Shown in pieces: positions 1 to 7,958 of a stretch of 42,226 nt of DNA; the stretch's first letter is position 1; every line of letters begins with the position of its first letter. The stretch is taken from the NCBI GenBank assembly GCA_964365465.1, contig CAYIPT010000003.1, forward strand, positions 1 to 42,226, in the 5' to 3' direction. The notes under the pieces were generated by a model. That model saw nothing but the letters and a program-made list of their open reading frames with translations. It made no database searches and was not told the DNA's origin. Both the position numbers and the translations under genes were made by a program. This DNA comes from WO2-35-19 sp964365465 (GTDB taxonomy: Bacteria > Patescibacteriota > Minisyncoccia > Phycocordibacterales > WO2-35-19).

Positions 1-1013
1 GTTCCAATGGTTCCTATGTCAGTCGTACCGGACCAAATTGTGAATTTGCCGCTTGTCCGGTTGCCGCCTTCTCTCAACCCATTCCAATAACTCCTATTAT
101 TGCCGCTAGCCCCGTCACCCTTCTTTCTCCCAACGGCGGAGAATGGAAAATGGGGAGCACATATAAAGTATATTGGAAGCAAACGCAAGATGCGGCAATA
201 ACGGTGATACTGCAGAACAAACAACTGGTAGAAGGGTATTCGCCCTGGTATAAAAATACGATTGTTAATTTTGCCGGGAAAACAGGAGAAAATGTTTATG
301 TTTGGACTGTCCCCTTCGGATTGAATCCACACACCGGCTATGAAATTTGCGTCTCAGGATTGTTTAACATAAATTCGGCAAATTCTATATCGGAAGATTG
401 CAGTGAGCCGCCTTTTTATATCAGTGAAAGCCAAACGACTTCCGTCTTAACGCCAAACACAGCGGCCGCAATAGAAAAATTTCCTGATCTGATAATAGAA
501 AAAATCAGCGTTGAATACACTGCCACAGGAATTGCCAGTGGTCCCGCTTACAAGTATTATGTTTATGTAAAAAATATAGGCAACGCTCCCGCGCCAAAAT
601 TTACCCTGCAAGTAACTCTTGAACCAAAACAGCCTCAAGCGGTAACTCCATCAACCAATGAAGGAGTGTCATATTTTTGGAACGGTCTCTCCGGCGTTTC
701 TATTCCCAATAACGACCTCGTTTCGGGCGACTATTTGAATCCGGGCGAAACAGACCGTTTTACCACTTACTTTAACCCTATTGAAAACGGTTACATAAAA
801 GTTACCGCTGTGGCGGATCCGTATGGAACAGTAAACGAATCAGACGAAAAAAATAATTACAAAAGCGAAAGTTTTTATGTAAATAAGGTCTATGATCTAC
901 CACCCACCTCTTCTGCTCCTTCCTCTTATTTGCGTCAAGATACCTTAAACCAGACAGCCAGTGTCATAAACTCCTTAAAATCAGTTCTGGAAAAAATGCT
1001 GGAAAATTTATAG
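1..1013 (+). CDS. Secreted protein with Kre9/KNH-like and CARDB domains (5' end outside window)
   Basis: The frame is open from base 3, so the gene starts upstream of the window; an ATG at 150 is internal. After a short Cys-containing segment comes a Kre9/KNH-like beta domain opening with LLSPNGGEW (bases 118-141), common in secreted proteins of Parcubacteria. The second half (about 495-885) reads as a CARDB domain: a PDLIIEKI start, YVKNIGNAPAP in the middle and a VNESDEKNNY end are typical of this cell-adhesion-like Ig fold. The C-terminus is a short hydrophilic tail. It is probably displayed on the cell surface or secreted; the signal peptide would lie outside the window. The ligand cannot be inferred. 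The stop is four bases before the next gene, so the two are probably co-transcribed. Confidence 0.8.
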   Translation, partial: SNGSYVSRTGPNCEFAACPVAAFSQPIPITPIIAASPVTLLSPNGGEWKMGSTYKVYWKQTQDAAITVILQNKQLVEGYSPWYKNTIVNFAGKTGENVYVWTVPFGLNPHTGYEICVSGLFNINSANSISEDCSEPPFYISESQTTSVLTPNTAAAIEKFPDLIIEKISVEYTATGIASGPAYKYYVYVKNIGNAPAPKFTLQVTLEPKQPQAVTPSTNEGVSYFWNGLSGVSIPNNDLVSGDYLNPGETDRFTTYFNPIENGYIKVTAVADPYGTVNESDEKNNYKSESFYVNKVYDLPPTSSAPSSYLRQDTLNQTASVINSLKSVLEKMLENL

Positions 1014-1017
1014 TGGC

Positions 1018-1884
1018 ATGGCTCCAAAACATTATAATTACAGAAAAATCATAATCGGGGGAGTTATTGCATTGCTTGTTATAACTATAGGAGTGGGCGG
1101 ATATTATTTTTACAAAACTTCCAAAGAGCTTGATTTGACTAAAGTAGAGCTTGCTGATACAAAATTAAATTTGACCCAATCGCAAGAAAAAGTCGCAAGC
1201 TTGAGCAATGAATTGGGAACAGAAAAATACAAAAATTCTCTTTTTGGCGGGCAGATAAGCGAAATAGTCGGCACGGTCGGCAAGCTGGACAAATTATCAA
1301 AAACGGACAAAGAACTTTTGCAAAAATATTCCAAAGTATATTTTTTGAACGAAAACTATGTGCCGGAGGCGCTTGCCTCAATTCCTGGTGAATTTATTTA
1401 TGAAGCTGGTAAAGAAATGCAGATTCATATCAAAGTATTACCTTATCTTTTGGATCTTCTTAATGCAGCCAAAAATAATGGAATGGATTTGAAAATAATT
1501 TCCGCTTATCGTTCGTTTGGAGAGCAGAGCATTTTGAAGGGCGTTTACACTATCAGCTATGGCGACGGGGCCAATATGTTTTCAGCCGACCAAGGATATT
1601 CGGAGCACCAGTTGGGGACAACAGTTGATTTTACAACATCCTCCGTCGGCTCAAGTTTTTCCGGATTTTCCAAAACCAAAGAATACGAATGGCTTACCCA
1701 GAACGCTTACAAATACGGCTTTATAATTTCTTATCCGAAAGAAAACGCCTTTTACCAATATGAACCATGGCACTGGCGTTTTGTCGGCAAAAAATTATCC
1801 GAACGGCTTTATGCGGAAAAGCAAAACTTTTACGATTTGGACCAGCGAACCATTGATGCTTATCTTATAAATATTTTTGATTAG
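1018..1884 (+). CDS. Membrane-anchored D-alanyl-D-alanine carboxypeptidase, M15B (VanY/DacB-like)
   Basis: Residues 10-31 form one N-terminal membrane anchor, followed by a coiled-coil stretch (about 35-105) and an M15B peptidase domain. The zinc-site motifs are all present: SAYRS near 162-166, SEHQLGTTVDF at 195-205 (zinc ligands H197 and D204) and EPWHWRF at 249-255 (catalytic E249, ligand H252). By family knowledge it removes the terminal D-Ala from peptidoglycan stem peptides on the outer face of the membrane. It starts four bases after the upstream secreted protein. The coiled coil probably spaces the catalytic domain away from the membrane (inference). A specific role in vancomycin resistance is not supported; wall maturation is more likely. 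Confidence 0.88.
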   Translation: MAPKHYNYRKIIIGGVIALLVITIGVGGYYFYKTSKELDLTKVELADTKLNLTQSQEKVASLSNELGTEKYKNSLFGGQISEIVGTVGKLDKLSKTDKELLQKYSKVYFLNENYVPEALASIPGEFIYEAGKEMQIHIKVLPYLLDLLNAAKNNGMDLKIISAYRSFGEQSILKGVYTISYGDGANMFSADQGYSEHQLGTTVDFTTSSVGSSFSGFSKTKEYEWLTQNAYKYGFIISYPKENAFYQYEPWHWRFVGKKLSERLYAEKQNFYDLDQRTIDAYLINIFD

Positions 1885-1904
1885 ATTATTGTAAGAGTAA
1901 AAAT

Positions 1905-2270
1905 ATGATAATAAATAAAAAGGCGACCAACATTTCTTTTACCCCGGCCATATCGGAATATATAGAAAAGAAAATAAATACTTTGGAAAAATTTTTTGGC
2001 GGAGGAGAAGTGCTGGTAAATATAGAAGTTGGTCGGACGACTAAACACCATAAGTCAGGAGATGTTTTTAGGGCCGAAATTCACATTAATACCAGAGGTG
2101 AAGAATATTACGCGGTAGCGGAAAAAGATGATCTTTATGCCGCTATTGACGAAGTCAAAGATGAAATCATCCATGAACTGACTTCCAGAAGAAAAAAGGC
2201 CATGCGTCTTTTTAGACGCGGAGGGGCCAAAATAAAAAATTTATTGAAAGCTATCTCTGGCCGCGCATAA
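1905..2270 (+). CDS. hpf: Ribosome hibernation promoting factor, short form
   Basis: This 121-residue protein has the RaiA/HPF fold signature: an N-terminal FTPAISEYIEKKINTLEKFF helix, a basic strand with TTKHHKSGDVFRAEIHI, and EEYYAVAEKDDLYAAIDEVKDEI before a strongly basic tail. The long-form C-terminal dimerisation domain is absent, so it matches the short HPF/YfiA class. By family knowledge it binds the small subunit near the mRNA channel and stabilises inactive ribosomes under starvation. No strong Shine-Dalgarno sequence precedes the ATG. Its last 20 bases overlap the end of the convergent deformylase/formyltransferase gene. Confidence 0.92.
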   Translation: MIINKKATNISFTPAISEYIEKKINTLEKFFGGGEVLVNIEVGRTTKHHKSGDVFRAEIHINTRGEEYYAVAEKDDLYAAIDEVKDEIIHELTSRRKKAMRLFRRGGAKIKNLLKAISGRA

Positions 2271-3663
2271 AATCCGCAAAAGACATTTCTTTTTTGCCTT
2301 CGGGAATCACTTTTTCTAAAATCAATTTTTTATCTTCAATGCGGGCCGATTTAACGTTGACTCTTATTTTTTTGCCGTTTCTCTCAAAAAAACAGAAAGC
2401 CACCGGCCACTGGTGGTAAGCGCGGATTTTTCTTAAATTTTTTTCCGGGCTATCCCCTAAATTTATTTCACCATCTTCCTTTTCTATCTTACCGCAAAAA
2501 GTGGCTTGATCATGATTTTGTTTTTTAACCTTTATTTTCCCTTCTAACCATTTGGGTATTATTTGAGCCAGTATTTGACCGCCCTTGCGCCCCAGCATTT
2601 CTGCCAAGCCCCTTTCGTAAGGGGGATTGTTGTTTTCCCACGATATTATTTTTTCTTCAGTCAAAATTGGCCCATGGTCCATTTCAGCATCCAGAAGCAT
2701 TATGGAAACTCCAGTTTCATTTTCCTGCAAAATGGCGCTTTTAATAGGAGAAGCTCCGCGTAGTTTTGGCAAAAGGGAAGGATGAACATTAAGAGTGCCT
2801 TTTGGGGGGATATCCAAAATTTCTTGAGGAATTATTTTGCCATAAGAAGCAACAAGAAATAACCCATAATCATTAATTTTTAACTTTGACACCAAATCAG
2901 CATTGTCTTTTTTTAATGACTTGGGGTCAATAACTTCTATTTTATTTTCTTGGGCCCATATTTTTACAGGAGTTGGGGTGAGTGCCAATTTTCGCCCCTT
3001 TGGTTTATCGGAAGTGGTAATAATCAACTCAGGCAAAATGCTGCAAGCTTTCAACTCATCTAAAACATAAACGCTAAATTGCGAACCGCCGAAGAAAACT
3101 AATTTCATAATAATTTTTTGCTCATTTTTATTTTCCGGCTTCATTTCTCTTAAGTTTGTCGCTTTATCGGTAAAAAGAATTCCGTTTAAATGATCAATTT
3201 CATGCTGGAATGCTTGCGACAGAAGGCCGGAACCACCCATAGTAAACGGTTTGCCGTTTTCATCATAAGCCCTGACCAATGTTTTTTGGGGCCTTTTTAC
3301 TTTGCCGTAAAGCCAGCGTATGGAAAGGCAGCCCTCTTCTGTCAGCATTTTTTCTTTTGAGGTTTTTATAATTTCTGGATTTATAAAAACCATATCTTCA
3401 TATTCTTTTTCAGAATTTTCTTTATTTTTTATTTTTTCTTCACTCATCATTTTAAATAATTTTTTTGATATCACAAAAATTCTCAAATTTTCTCCAATCT
3501 GCGGAGCGGCAATGGCCACCCCGTCTTCTTGGCTGTCCAACGCCTTTACCATTCTTCTTATAATGGTTTTCACTTTTCTGCTTCCAATATCTTCAATGGC
3601 CACCTCTTTAGCCACCTTCCTCAAAATTTTATTTTCTTTTTGGACAATCTCTTCTCCCGCCAT
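2251..3663 (-). CDS. Fused peptide deformylase / methionyl-tRNA formyltransferase
   Basis: One 470-codon frame carries two enzymes of the formyl-methionine cycle. Residues 1-180 are peptide deformylase with all three motifs: GVAIAAPQ (48-55), EGCLS (110-114, metal ligand C112) and HEIDH (154-158). Residues 186-470 are methionyl-tRNA formyltransferase: a new start-like MKLVFFGG, then LNVHPSLLPKLRGASPI with N292 and H294, and catalytic D329 in MDHGPI; the C-terminal domain is short. The first half removes the formyl group that the second half adds. I place the start at the ATG at 3663, where deformylase homology begins; a TTG at 3693 is in frame. It lies 33 bases after the PriA-like gene, and its 3' end overlaps hpf by 20 bases. 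Confidence 0.9.
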   Translation of the reverse strand: MAGEEIVQKENKILRKVAKEVAIEDIGSRKVKTIIRRMVKALDSQEDGVAIAAPQIGENLRIFVISKKLFKMMSEEKIKNKENSEKEYEDMVFINPEIIKTSKEKMLTEEGCLSIRWLYGKVKRPQKTLVRAYDENGKPFTMGGSGLLSQAFQHEIDHLNGILFTDKATNLREMKPENKNEQKIIMKLVFFGGSQFSVYVLDELKACSILPELIITTSDKPKGRKLALTPTPVKIWAQENKIEVIDPKSLKKDNADLVSKLKINDYGLFLVASYGKIIPQEILDIPPKGTLNVHPSLLPKLRGASPIKSAILQENETGVSIMLLDAEMDHGPILTEEKIISWENNNPPYERGLAEMLGRKGGQILAQIIPKWLEGKIKVKKQNHDQATFCGKIEKEDGEINLGDSPEKNLRKIRAYHQWPVAFCFFERNGKKIRVNVKSARIEDKKLILEKVIPEGKKEMSFADFMRGQR

Positions 3664-3696
3664 ATTCGCTATTTTACAACAAAATTTAATCAAAAT

Positions 3697-5595
3697 CTAT
3701 AACAAATTATCCGGGTCTACTTTTATTTCAAAATGGGGAGGGAGGGATTTTAGGAGAGAGAAGAGATTTTCTTCTAGCCACTTTCCTTTTTTTAATTTGA
3801 TGACAATGTTAACGGCAAATTGCTTGCCTTTTTTTTCATGGATTGAATTGAAAATAGTTGGGCTATAACTGTCGAAAATACTTTTTAATTTTTCTGTTTC
3901 TCTAGTTGCAAAATTTTTAGTGCCTCTAGTAGTGATTTTTATGAAAATGCCGAAGGGAGGATAACCAAGCGCTTGTCGGTCCTCAATTTCTTTTTTGTAA
4001 AATTCTATTAAATTTCCGGCAACGGCAAATTCCACAGTGAGATCGCTTGAATTGCGAGTTTGAATTAAAAATTTTTCTTTGGCTAATTCCTTGGTTTGCA
4101 AGACCAAACGGAATATTTTTTCCCTGATGCGGAAATCGGGAATAGAAAAAAGAGAATCAAAAGAGGCAATGGCGGTATTAGCCACTTTTTTGTAAAGATA
4201 AGAAAAAGCCATTTCTGTGCCCAAAAGCACCGAACCCCTGTTTTCATAAAAATTTTTTATTATTTTTGAAGCTTTTGCGCCGGTTCCAGCAATATTTTTA
4301 TGCAATTCAAAAAGATTTATATCAGGAATACTTTTTTTTATCTCTTCTGCCACCTTGTCAATGCCGGAACCAAAGGCGGCCAATTTCCAACTGCCGCAAT
4401 TTCGGCAAACTTCGGCGGCATCTCGCGTTTCTTCGCATTGGTGGCATCTAAAAGCCCCGCCAATTTTGGTTTTATATAAAATCATAGGAGAGGAGCAATT
4501 TTTGCATTTAACTTGCTCGCCGCAATCGCGGCAAACGGTCACAGAAGAAAGACCTTTTCGAGCGGCAAATATAAACATATGAGAACCTTTTTCTGTTGTT
4601 TCTTTTATCAGATTCAATAATTCCGAGGACAAAGTTTTAAACTCTTTTTCTTTTTTATTTGTTTTTTTTAAATCAACGATGTTTGTTTTAATATCAGTTG
4701 GCAATCTCCATTTAACATTTTCAAATTCGGCCACTTCTCCTTGTTTGTATCTATGCAAAGTTTCCGTTCTTAAAAATAAATCCCCCATGACACAACGAAT
4801 ATTTTTTTTACTGGCCAAAGTTTCGGCAAAAAATCTCAAATCAATAAAAGGCCGGGCCAAAGTTTTCCAGCCGTTTTCGTTTTCTTTGTCTATAATAATG
4901 GCGCCAAAATCGTTTCTGGGTAAAAATAACCATCTGGCGGTAGCTATAATAAGTATGGGATGTGAAGTCAGATAAATCTTTTTTAATTCTTCCTTCAATT
5001 CTTTTTTATTCATATCTTTATGAAAAATGCATACAAACGATTCTATACCGCGCTCCAATTTTTCTTTGGCCTGTTTTATGTCTTCGTTTTGAGGTAAACA
5101 AAGAAAGACCGATCTTTTTTTGGCAAACTCTTCCCTAATAAGCGAGCGATAATGTATAAACCTTTCCTCGTCCGGCGTTTGTAAAATAGAGCCTTCTTCT
5201 TTCCTAAGGTGGCACCTTAGGAAATTTTTAAAAGGTGCCACCTTTGGGAAAAAAATATCCGGACTTTCCAAAACAAAAGCCGGAATCAGGTGAGATAAAA
5301 CACCGCCCTGGGTTGTGACAAAATATTCAGCCGTTTCTTTTACCGCCTCCAAAAATTCTTTTTGCAAAAATGGCTTGCTGACGAAATTGGAAATTTTTTT
5401 TAGTGAAAAATCGGCCGATTTTATTTCCGTTTTTGCGTCCGCGGCATCTCGGCTTTCCAAAACCAAGGCATTAATACTTTTACCCCTTAAATTTACTTTA
5501 AGCAAAGCGCCCGGCTCAAAACTTTCAGCCGAAAAATACGAGAGCGACTCTTTATTCAAACCCCCTGAAAACGGCAGGCATTCTATAATAAACAT
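3697..5595 (-). CDS. priA: PriA-like primosomal protein with degenerate helicase motifs
   Basis: The 632-residue layout follows PriA: N-terminal DNA-binding region, helicase core, eight-cysteine zinc module and C-terminal domain. The zinc cysteines are intact as four CxxC pairs (355/358, 364/367, 384/387, 397/400). The ATPase signatures are not. No GxTGSGKT P-loop is found, the DEEH box reads DKEN (236-239), GTQM reads GTEM, and the Arg-rich motif VI is replaced by QTKELAKE near 500-507. It may therefore be a structural restart factor and not an active helicase (inference). A start at 5595 (MFIIECLPF) fits family N-termini; an in-frame ATG at 5640 exists. A palindromic element at 5203-5248 is translated in frame near residues 116-132. 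Confidence 0.75.
   Translation of the reverse strand: MFIIECLPFSGGLNKESLSYFSAESFEPGALLKVNLRGKSINALVLESRDAADAKTEIKSADFSLKKISNFVSKPFLQKEFLEAVKETAEYFVTTQGGVLSHLIPAFVLESPDIFFPKVAPFKNFLRCHLRKEEGSILQTPDEERFIHYRSLIREEFAKKRSVFLCLPQNEDIKQAKEKLERGIESFVCIFHKDMNKKELKEELKKIYLTSHPILIIATARWLFLPRNDFGAIIIDKENENGWKTLARPFIDLRFFAETLASKKNIRCVMGDLFLRTETLHRYKQGEVAEFENVKWRLPTDIKTNIVDLKKTNKKEKEFKTLSSELLNLIKETTEKGSHMFIFAARKGLSSVTVCRDCGEQVKCKNCSSPMILYKTKIGGAFRCHQCEETRDAAEVCRNCGSWKLAAFGSGIDKVAEEIKKSIPDINLFELHKNIAGTGAKASKIIKNFYENRGSVLLGTEMAFSYLYKKVANTAIASFDSLFSIPDFRIREKIFRLVLQTKELAKEKFLIQTRNSSDLTVEFAVAGNLIEFYKKEIEDRQALGYPPFGIFIKITTRGTKNFATRETEKLKSIFDSYSPTIFNSIHEKKGKQFAVNIVIKLKKGKWLEENLFSLLKSLPPHFEIKVDPDNLL
5203..5248. 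repeat. Inverted pair of short palindromes inside the PriA-like gene
   Basis: Two copies of a 13-base odd palindrome (AAGGTGGCACCTT and its complement) face each other across a 12-15 base AT-rich spacer. The arms sit at about 5203-5221 and 5231-5248. The insertion keeps the reading frame and encodes roughly residues 116-132 of the PriA-like protein. The same architecture, with a different centre, occurs at 7036-7082 and 7349-7402. Confidence 0.75.
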
Positions 5596-5655
5596 ATCAA
5601 GATTGTGGCAGAGATTTTGAATAAGCTCAATATTGCTCATTTTTTGATTGGCTTG

Positions 5656-5661
5656 TAGTAT
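5656..5661 (+). promoter_or_regulatory. -10 element for leaderless mreB
   Basis: TAGTAT lies six bases before the ATG at 5668. With a transcription start about seven bases after the -10, the mRNA would begin at the start codon. The same TANNNT-N6-ATG arrangement recurs before proS, the second mreB, and murF. Confidence 0.5.
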
Positions 5662-5667
5662 TTGGGT

Positions 5668-6681
5668 ATGGCGTTTTTATATAAAAAGTTGGGTATTGAT
5701 TTGGGGACGGCCAACACTCTTGTTTTTGTGCCTGGCAGAGGGGTGGTTTTGAACGAGCCGTCTGTGGTGGCTATTTCGCTTGAAGACAATAGGATTTTGG
5801 CCGTAGGGTCTGAAGCTAAAACCATGATAGGCCGAACACCCGAAGCCATCGTCGCTTATCGGCCGATGAAAGACGGAGTAATTGCCGATTACAAAGTGAC
5901 GGAGGCCATGCTTCGTTATTATATGAAAAAAGCCATGGGTGGTTGGAGTTTTATAAAACCGGAAGTGTTGATTAGCGTGCCGGCCGGCATTACTTCCACC
6001 GAAAGAAGGGCGGTCATTGAAGCGGCCATAAAAGCTGGCGCCAAAAATGCCTATGTGGTCAAAGAACCGATTTTGGCAGCCATCGGAGCCGACATTCCCA
6101 TTTATGAACCCAAGGGTCATATGATAGCGGACATAGGCGGAGGAACTACAGATGTGGCAGTCATATCTTTGGGCGGTATTGTTTCAGCCACCTCGGTTAA
6201 ATGCGCGGGCAACAGGATTGATGAAAGCATTGCCGATTACATAAAAAAAACTTTTAATTTGGCTATTGGGGACAAAACAGCCGAAGATATAAAAATAAAT
6301 ATCGGCTCGGCTCTGCCTTTGGACGAAGAGTTGTCAATGAATATAAAAGGCCGAGATCTTATTTCCGGTCTGCCGAGAGCTGTTGAAATTAAAACCAATG
6401 AAATAGTCAAAGCCATATCAAAAGAATTAAGAGAAGTTATAAAAGCCATAAAAGATGTTTTGCAGGAAACTCCGCCGGAGCTGGCGGCAGATATAATAGA
6501 CCACGGCATCATTATGACCGGAGGCACATCGGCTTTGCGCAACCTGCCAGAGCTTATATTCAGGAGAGTAGGAGTGAAGGCCTCTCTGGCCGAAAATCCG
6601 ATGTATTGCGTGGCCAAAGGCACCGGCATCGCTTTGGAACATTTGGGCGCTTATAAAAAAACCATAATTGCCAAAAGATAA
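5668..6681 (+). CDS. mreB: Rod-shape determining protein MreB (first copy)
   Basis: This 337-residue actin-like ATPase has the normal MreB length and motifs: phosphate-1 GIDLGTANTLVF, NEPSVVA, connect/phosphate-2 IADIGGGTTDVAVISLGG, and adenosine motif GIIMTGGTSALRNLP. By family knowledge it polymerises under the membrane and guides lateral wall synthesis. It is divergent from the PriA-like gene with a 72-base gap to that gene's preferred start. The ATG at 5668 fits the TAGTAT promoter as a leaderless start; a TTG at 5662 is less likely. Its stop overlaps the next start (TAATG), so the downstream gene is probably translationally coupled. A second mreB lies at 10309. Confidence 0.95.
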   Translation: MAFLYKKLGIDLGTANTLVFVPGRGVVLNEPSVVAISLEDNRILAVGSEAKTMIGRTPEAIVAYRPMKDGVIADYKVTEAMLRYYMKKAMGGWSFIKPEVLISVPAGITSTERRAVIEAAIKAGAKNAYVVKEPILAAIGADIPIYEPKGHMIADIGGGTTDVAVISLGGIVSATSVKCAGNRIDESIADYIKKTFNLAIGDKTAEDIKINIGSALPLDEELSMNIKGRDLISGLPRAVEIKTNEIVKAISKELREVIKAIKDVLQETPPELAADIIDHGIIMTGGTSALRNLPELIFRRVGVKASLAENPMYCVAKGTGIALEHLGAYKKTIIAKR

Positions 6682-7346
6682 TGCATCATGCCAATATTAT
6701 AATTAACAGAGAAGATTGCAAAAATTTTGTTTTTGGCATTTTGAAAAAAGATTTAAATTTTGAAATTAAAACCAACCCTGATTTTTTAATGATAGAGAAT
6801 GATGGTTTTGGCATTGATGATGCGCGAAATTTAAAAAAATGGGCCGTAGGAAAACCGTTGCTCGGCGAGACAAAAGTTTGTTTTGTAATTGCCAGATCTA
6901 TTACCCACGAAGCCCAAAATGCTTTGCTCAAAATTTTGGAAGAACCGACGCCAGGCACTTATTTTTTTATAAAATTGGAAGATCGGGGCGGACTTTTGCC
7001 CACTTTTTTGTCCAGAGTTAAAATTTTGGAAAATTCTCAAAGGGGAGCCCTTGAAGAAAATTCCCTAAGGGCTCCCCTTAGGAAAGAAAATGAAAATAAT
7101 GCCCATAAATTTTTGAATTCTGACAAAAAGGAAAAACTCTCTCTTATCCAAACTCTGTCAAAAAAAACAGATAAAACAGAAATGAAAGAGCTTATAAAGG
7201 ATTTAGAAAAAATTTATTATGAAAATTATATCAAAGATATTTCAAAAGCCGGAATTATGAAAAATGTTTTGACGGCCAAAATTTTTGCCACCGCTCGCGG
7301 CTCATCGCCTAAAATGCTTTTGGAGTGGCTGGCGTGTGTGATATAA
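6681..7346 (+). CDS. DNA polymerase III delta'-like clamp-loader subunit (HolB-like), P-loop absent
   Basis: The 221-residue protein has the central part of a clamp-loader AAA+ domain: GIDDARNLKKWAVGKPLLGE, then HEAQNALLKILEEPTPGTYFFI and LLPTFLSRV, which match the delta' sensor and SRC regions. The N-terminal Walker A segment is missing and the SRC cysteine is V, so it should not hydrolyse ATP; that is common for delta'. It is much shorter than E. coli HolB. A palindromic element (7036-7082) is translated in frame just after the SRV motif, at the junction with the C-terminal region. The ATG overlaps the mreB stop by one base. Confidence 0.75.
   Translation: MHHANIIINREDCKNFVFGILKKDLNFEIKTNPDFLMIENDGFGIDDARNLKKWAVGKPLLGETKVCFVIARSITHEAQNALLKILEEPTPGTYFFIKLEDRGGLLPTFLSRVKILENSQRGALEENSLRAPLRKENENNAHKFLNSDKKEKLSLIQTLSKKTDKTEMKELIKDLEKIYYENYIKDISKAGIMKNVLTAKIFATARGSSPKMLLEWLACVI
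7036..7082. repeat. Inverted pair of short palindromes inside the HolB-like gene
   Basis: The arms contain AAGGGGAGCCCTT (about 7039-7052) and its complement AAGGGCTCCCCTT (about 7067-7079), with CCTAAGG-type edges. The structure parallels the element at 5203-5248 but with a different centre. It is read in frame and adds residues rich in R, L and E after the AAA+ core. Confidence 0.75.
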
Positions 7347-7347
7347 T
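7339..7347 (+). promoter_or_regulatory. Extended -10 promoter of frr
   Basis: TGATATAAT is a perfect extended -10 (TGN plus TATAAT) overlapping the 3' end of the HolB-like gene. The predicted start near 7354 makes the leader almost identical with the hairpin that precedes frr. Confidence 0.6.
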
Positions 7348-7348
7348 G

Positions 7349-7402
7349 GTTGTCAAGGACGCCCTTTTGGGACGGGGCATTTCAAAGGGCGTCTTTGACA
7401 AC
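7349..7402 (+). promoter_or_regulatory. 19-bp-stem hairpin filling the frr leader
   Basis: The arms 7349-7367 and 7384-7402 pair at 18 of 19 positions (GTTGTCAAGGACGCCCTTT against its complement) around a 16-base loop. The right arm ends directly at the frr ATG (7403). The arms match the palindromic element family found at 5203, 7036, 22021 and 39742. It could control frr translation or processing, or simply be an inserted element. Confidence 0.65.
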
Positions 7403-7951
7403 ATGTTTAATTTTTCGGAACTAAAAGAAAATATAAAAGTAGTGGAAGAGTGGTTGCAAAAAGAGCTTTCAGTTATTCGCACAGGCAAAGCCACCCCGTC
7501 TATTCTTGATTTTGTGCAAGTGGAGGCCTATGGTTCAAAAATGGTAATTAAAGAGTTGGCTAATATTGTGGTTGAAGATGTCAAAACTGTGAGAATAGAA
7601 CCATGGGATGCCAGTGTCGGCAAAAATATTGAAAAAGCCATAAATTTATCAAATCTGGGATTATTGGTGGCGCCGTTTGAAAAGGGCTTGCGAATTATTT
7701 TTCCCGATCTTACCTCCGAAAGGAGAGAGCAATTTATCAAAGTAGTCAAGAGCAAACTGGAAGAAAGCAGAGTATCTCTGCGGGGCCTGCGCGATAAAAC
7801 AGGAAAAGTCATTGAAGAAAAAGAAAAAGCAGGAGGCATGGGAGAAGACGACAAATTCAGATTTAAGGAGGAAATGCAAAAAATAATAGACGAAGCGAGC
7901 AGAAAACTTGAAGAATTGGCAGGAAGAAAAGAGAAAGAAATAATCGGATAA
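7403..7951 (+). CDS. frr: Ribosome recycling factor
   Basis: The 182-residue protein matches RRF along its length: the N-terminal helix with VIRTGKATPSILDFVQVEAYG, the YG-type beta domain with IRIEPWD-like TVRIEPWDASVGKNIEKAI, and the C-terminal three-helix bundle with LTSERREQFIKVVKSKLEESRVSLRGLRD. It splits post-termination ribosomes together with EF-G. The frame is open further upstream to 7325, but RRF homology begins at the ATG at 7403 and the upstream stretch is a hairpin, so 7403 is chosen. The rseP-like gene follows after seven bases. Confidence 0.95.
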   Translation: MFNFSELKENIKVVEEWLQKELSVIRTGKATPSILDFVQVEAYGSKMVIKELANIVVEDVKTVRIEPWDASVGKNIEKAINLSNLGLLVAPFEKGLRIIFPDLTSERREQFIKVVKSKLEESRVSLRGLRDKTGKVIEEKEKAGGMGEDDKFRFKEEMQKIIDEASRKLEELAGRKEKEIIG

Positions 7952-7958
7952 AATAAGA

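Noticed and set aside
5677..6120. Long minus-strand frame within mreB
   Set aside because: It is the reverse frame of a strongly conserved gene and has no independent support.
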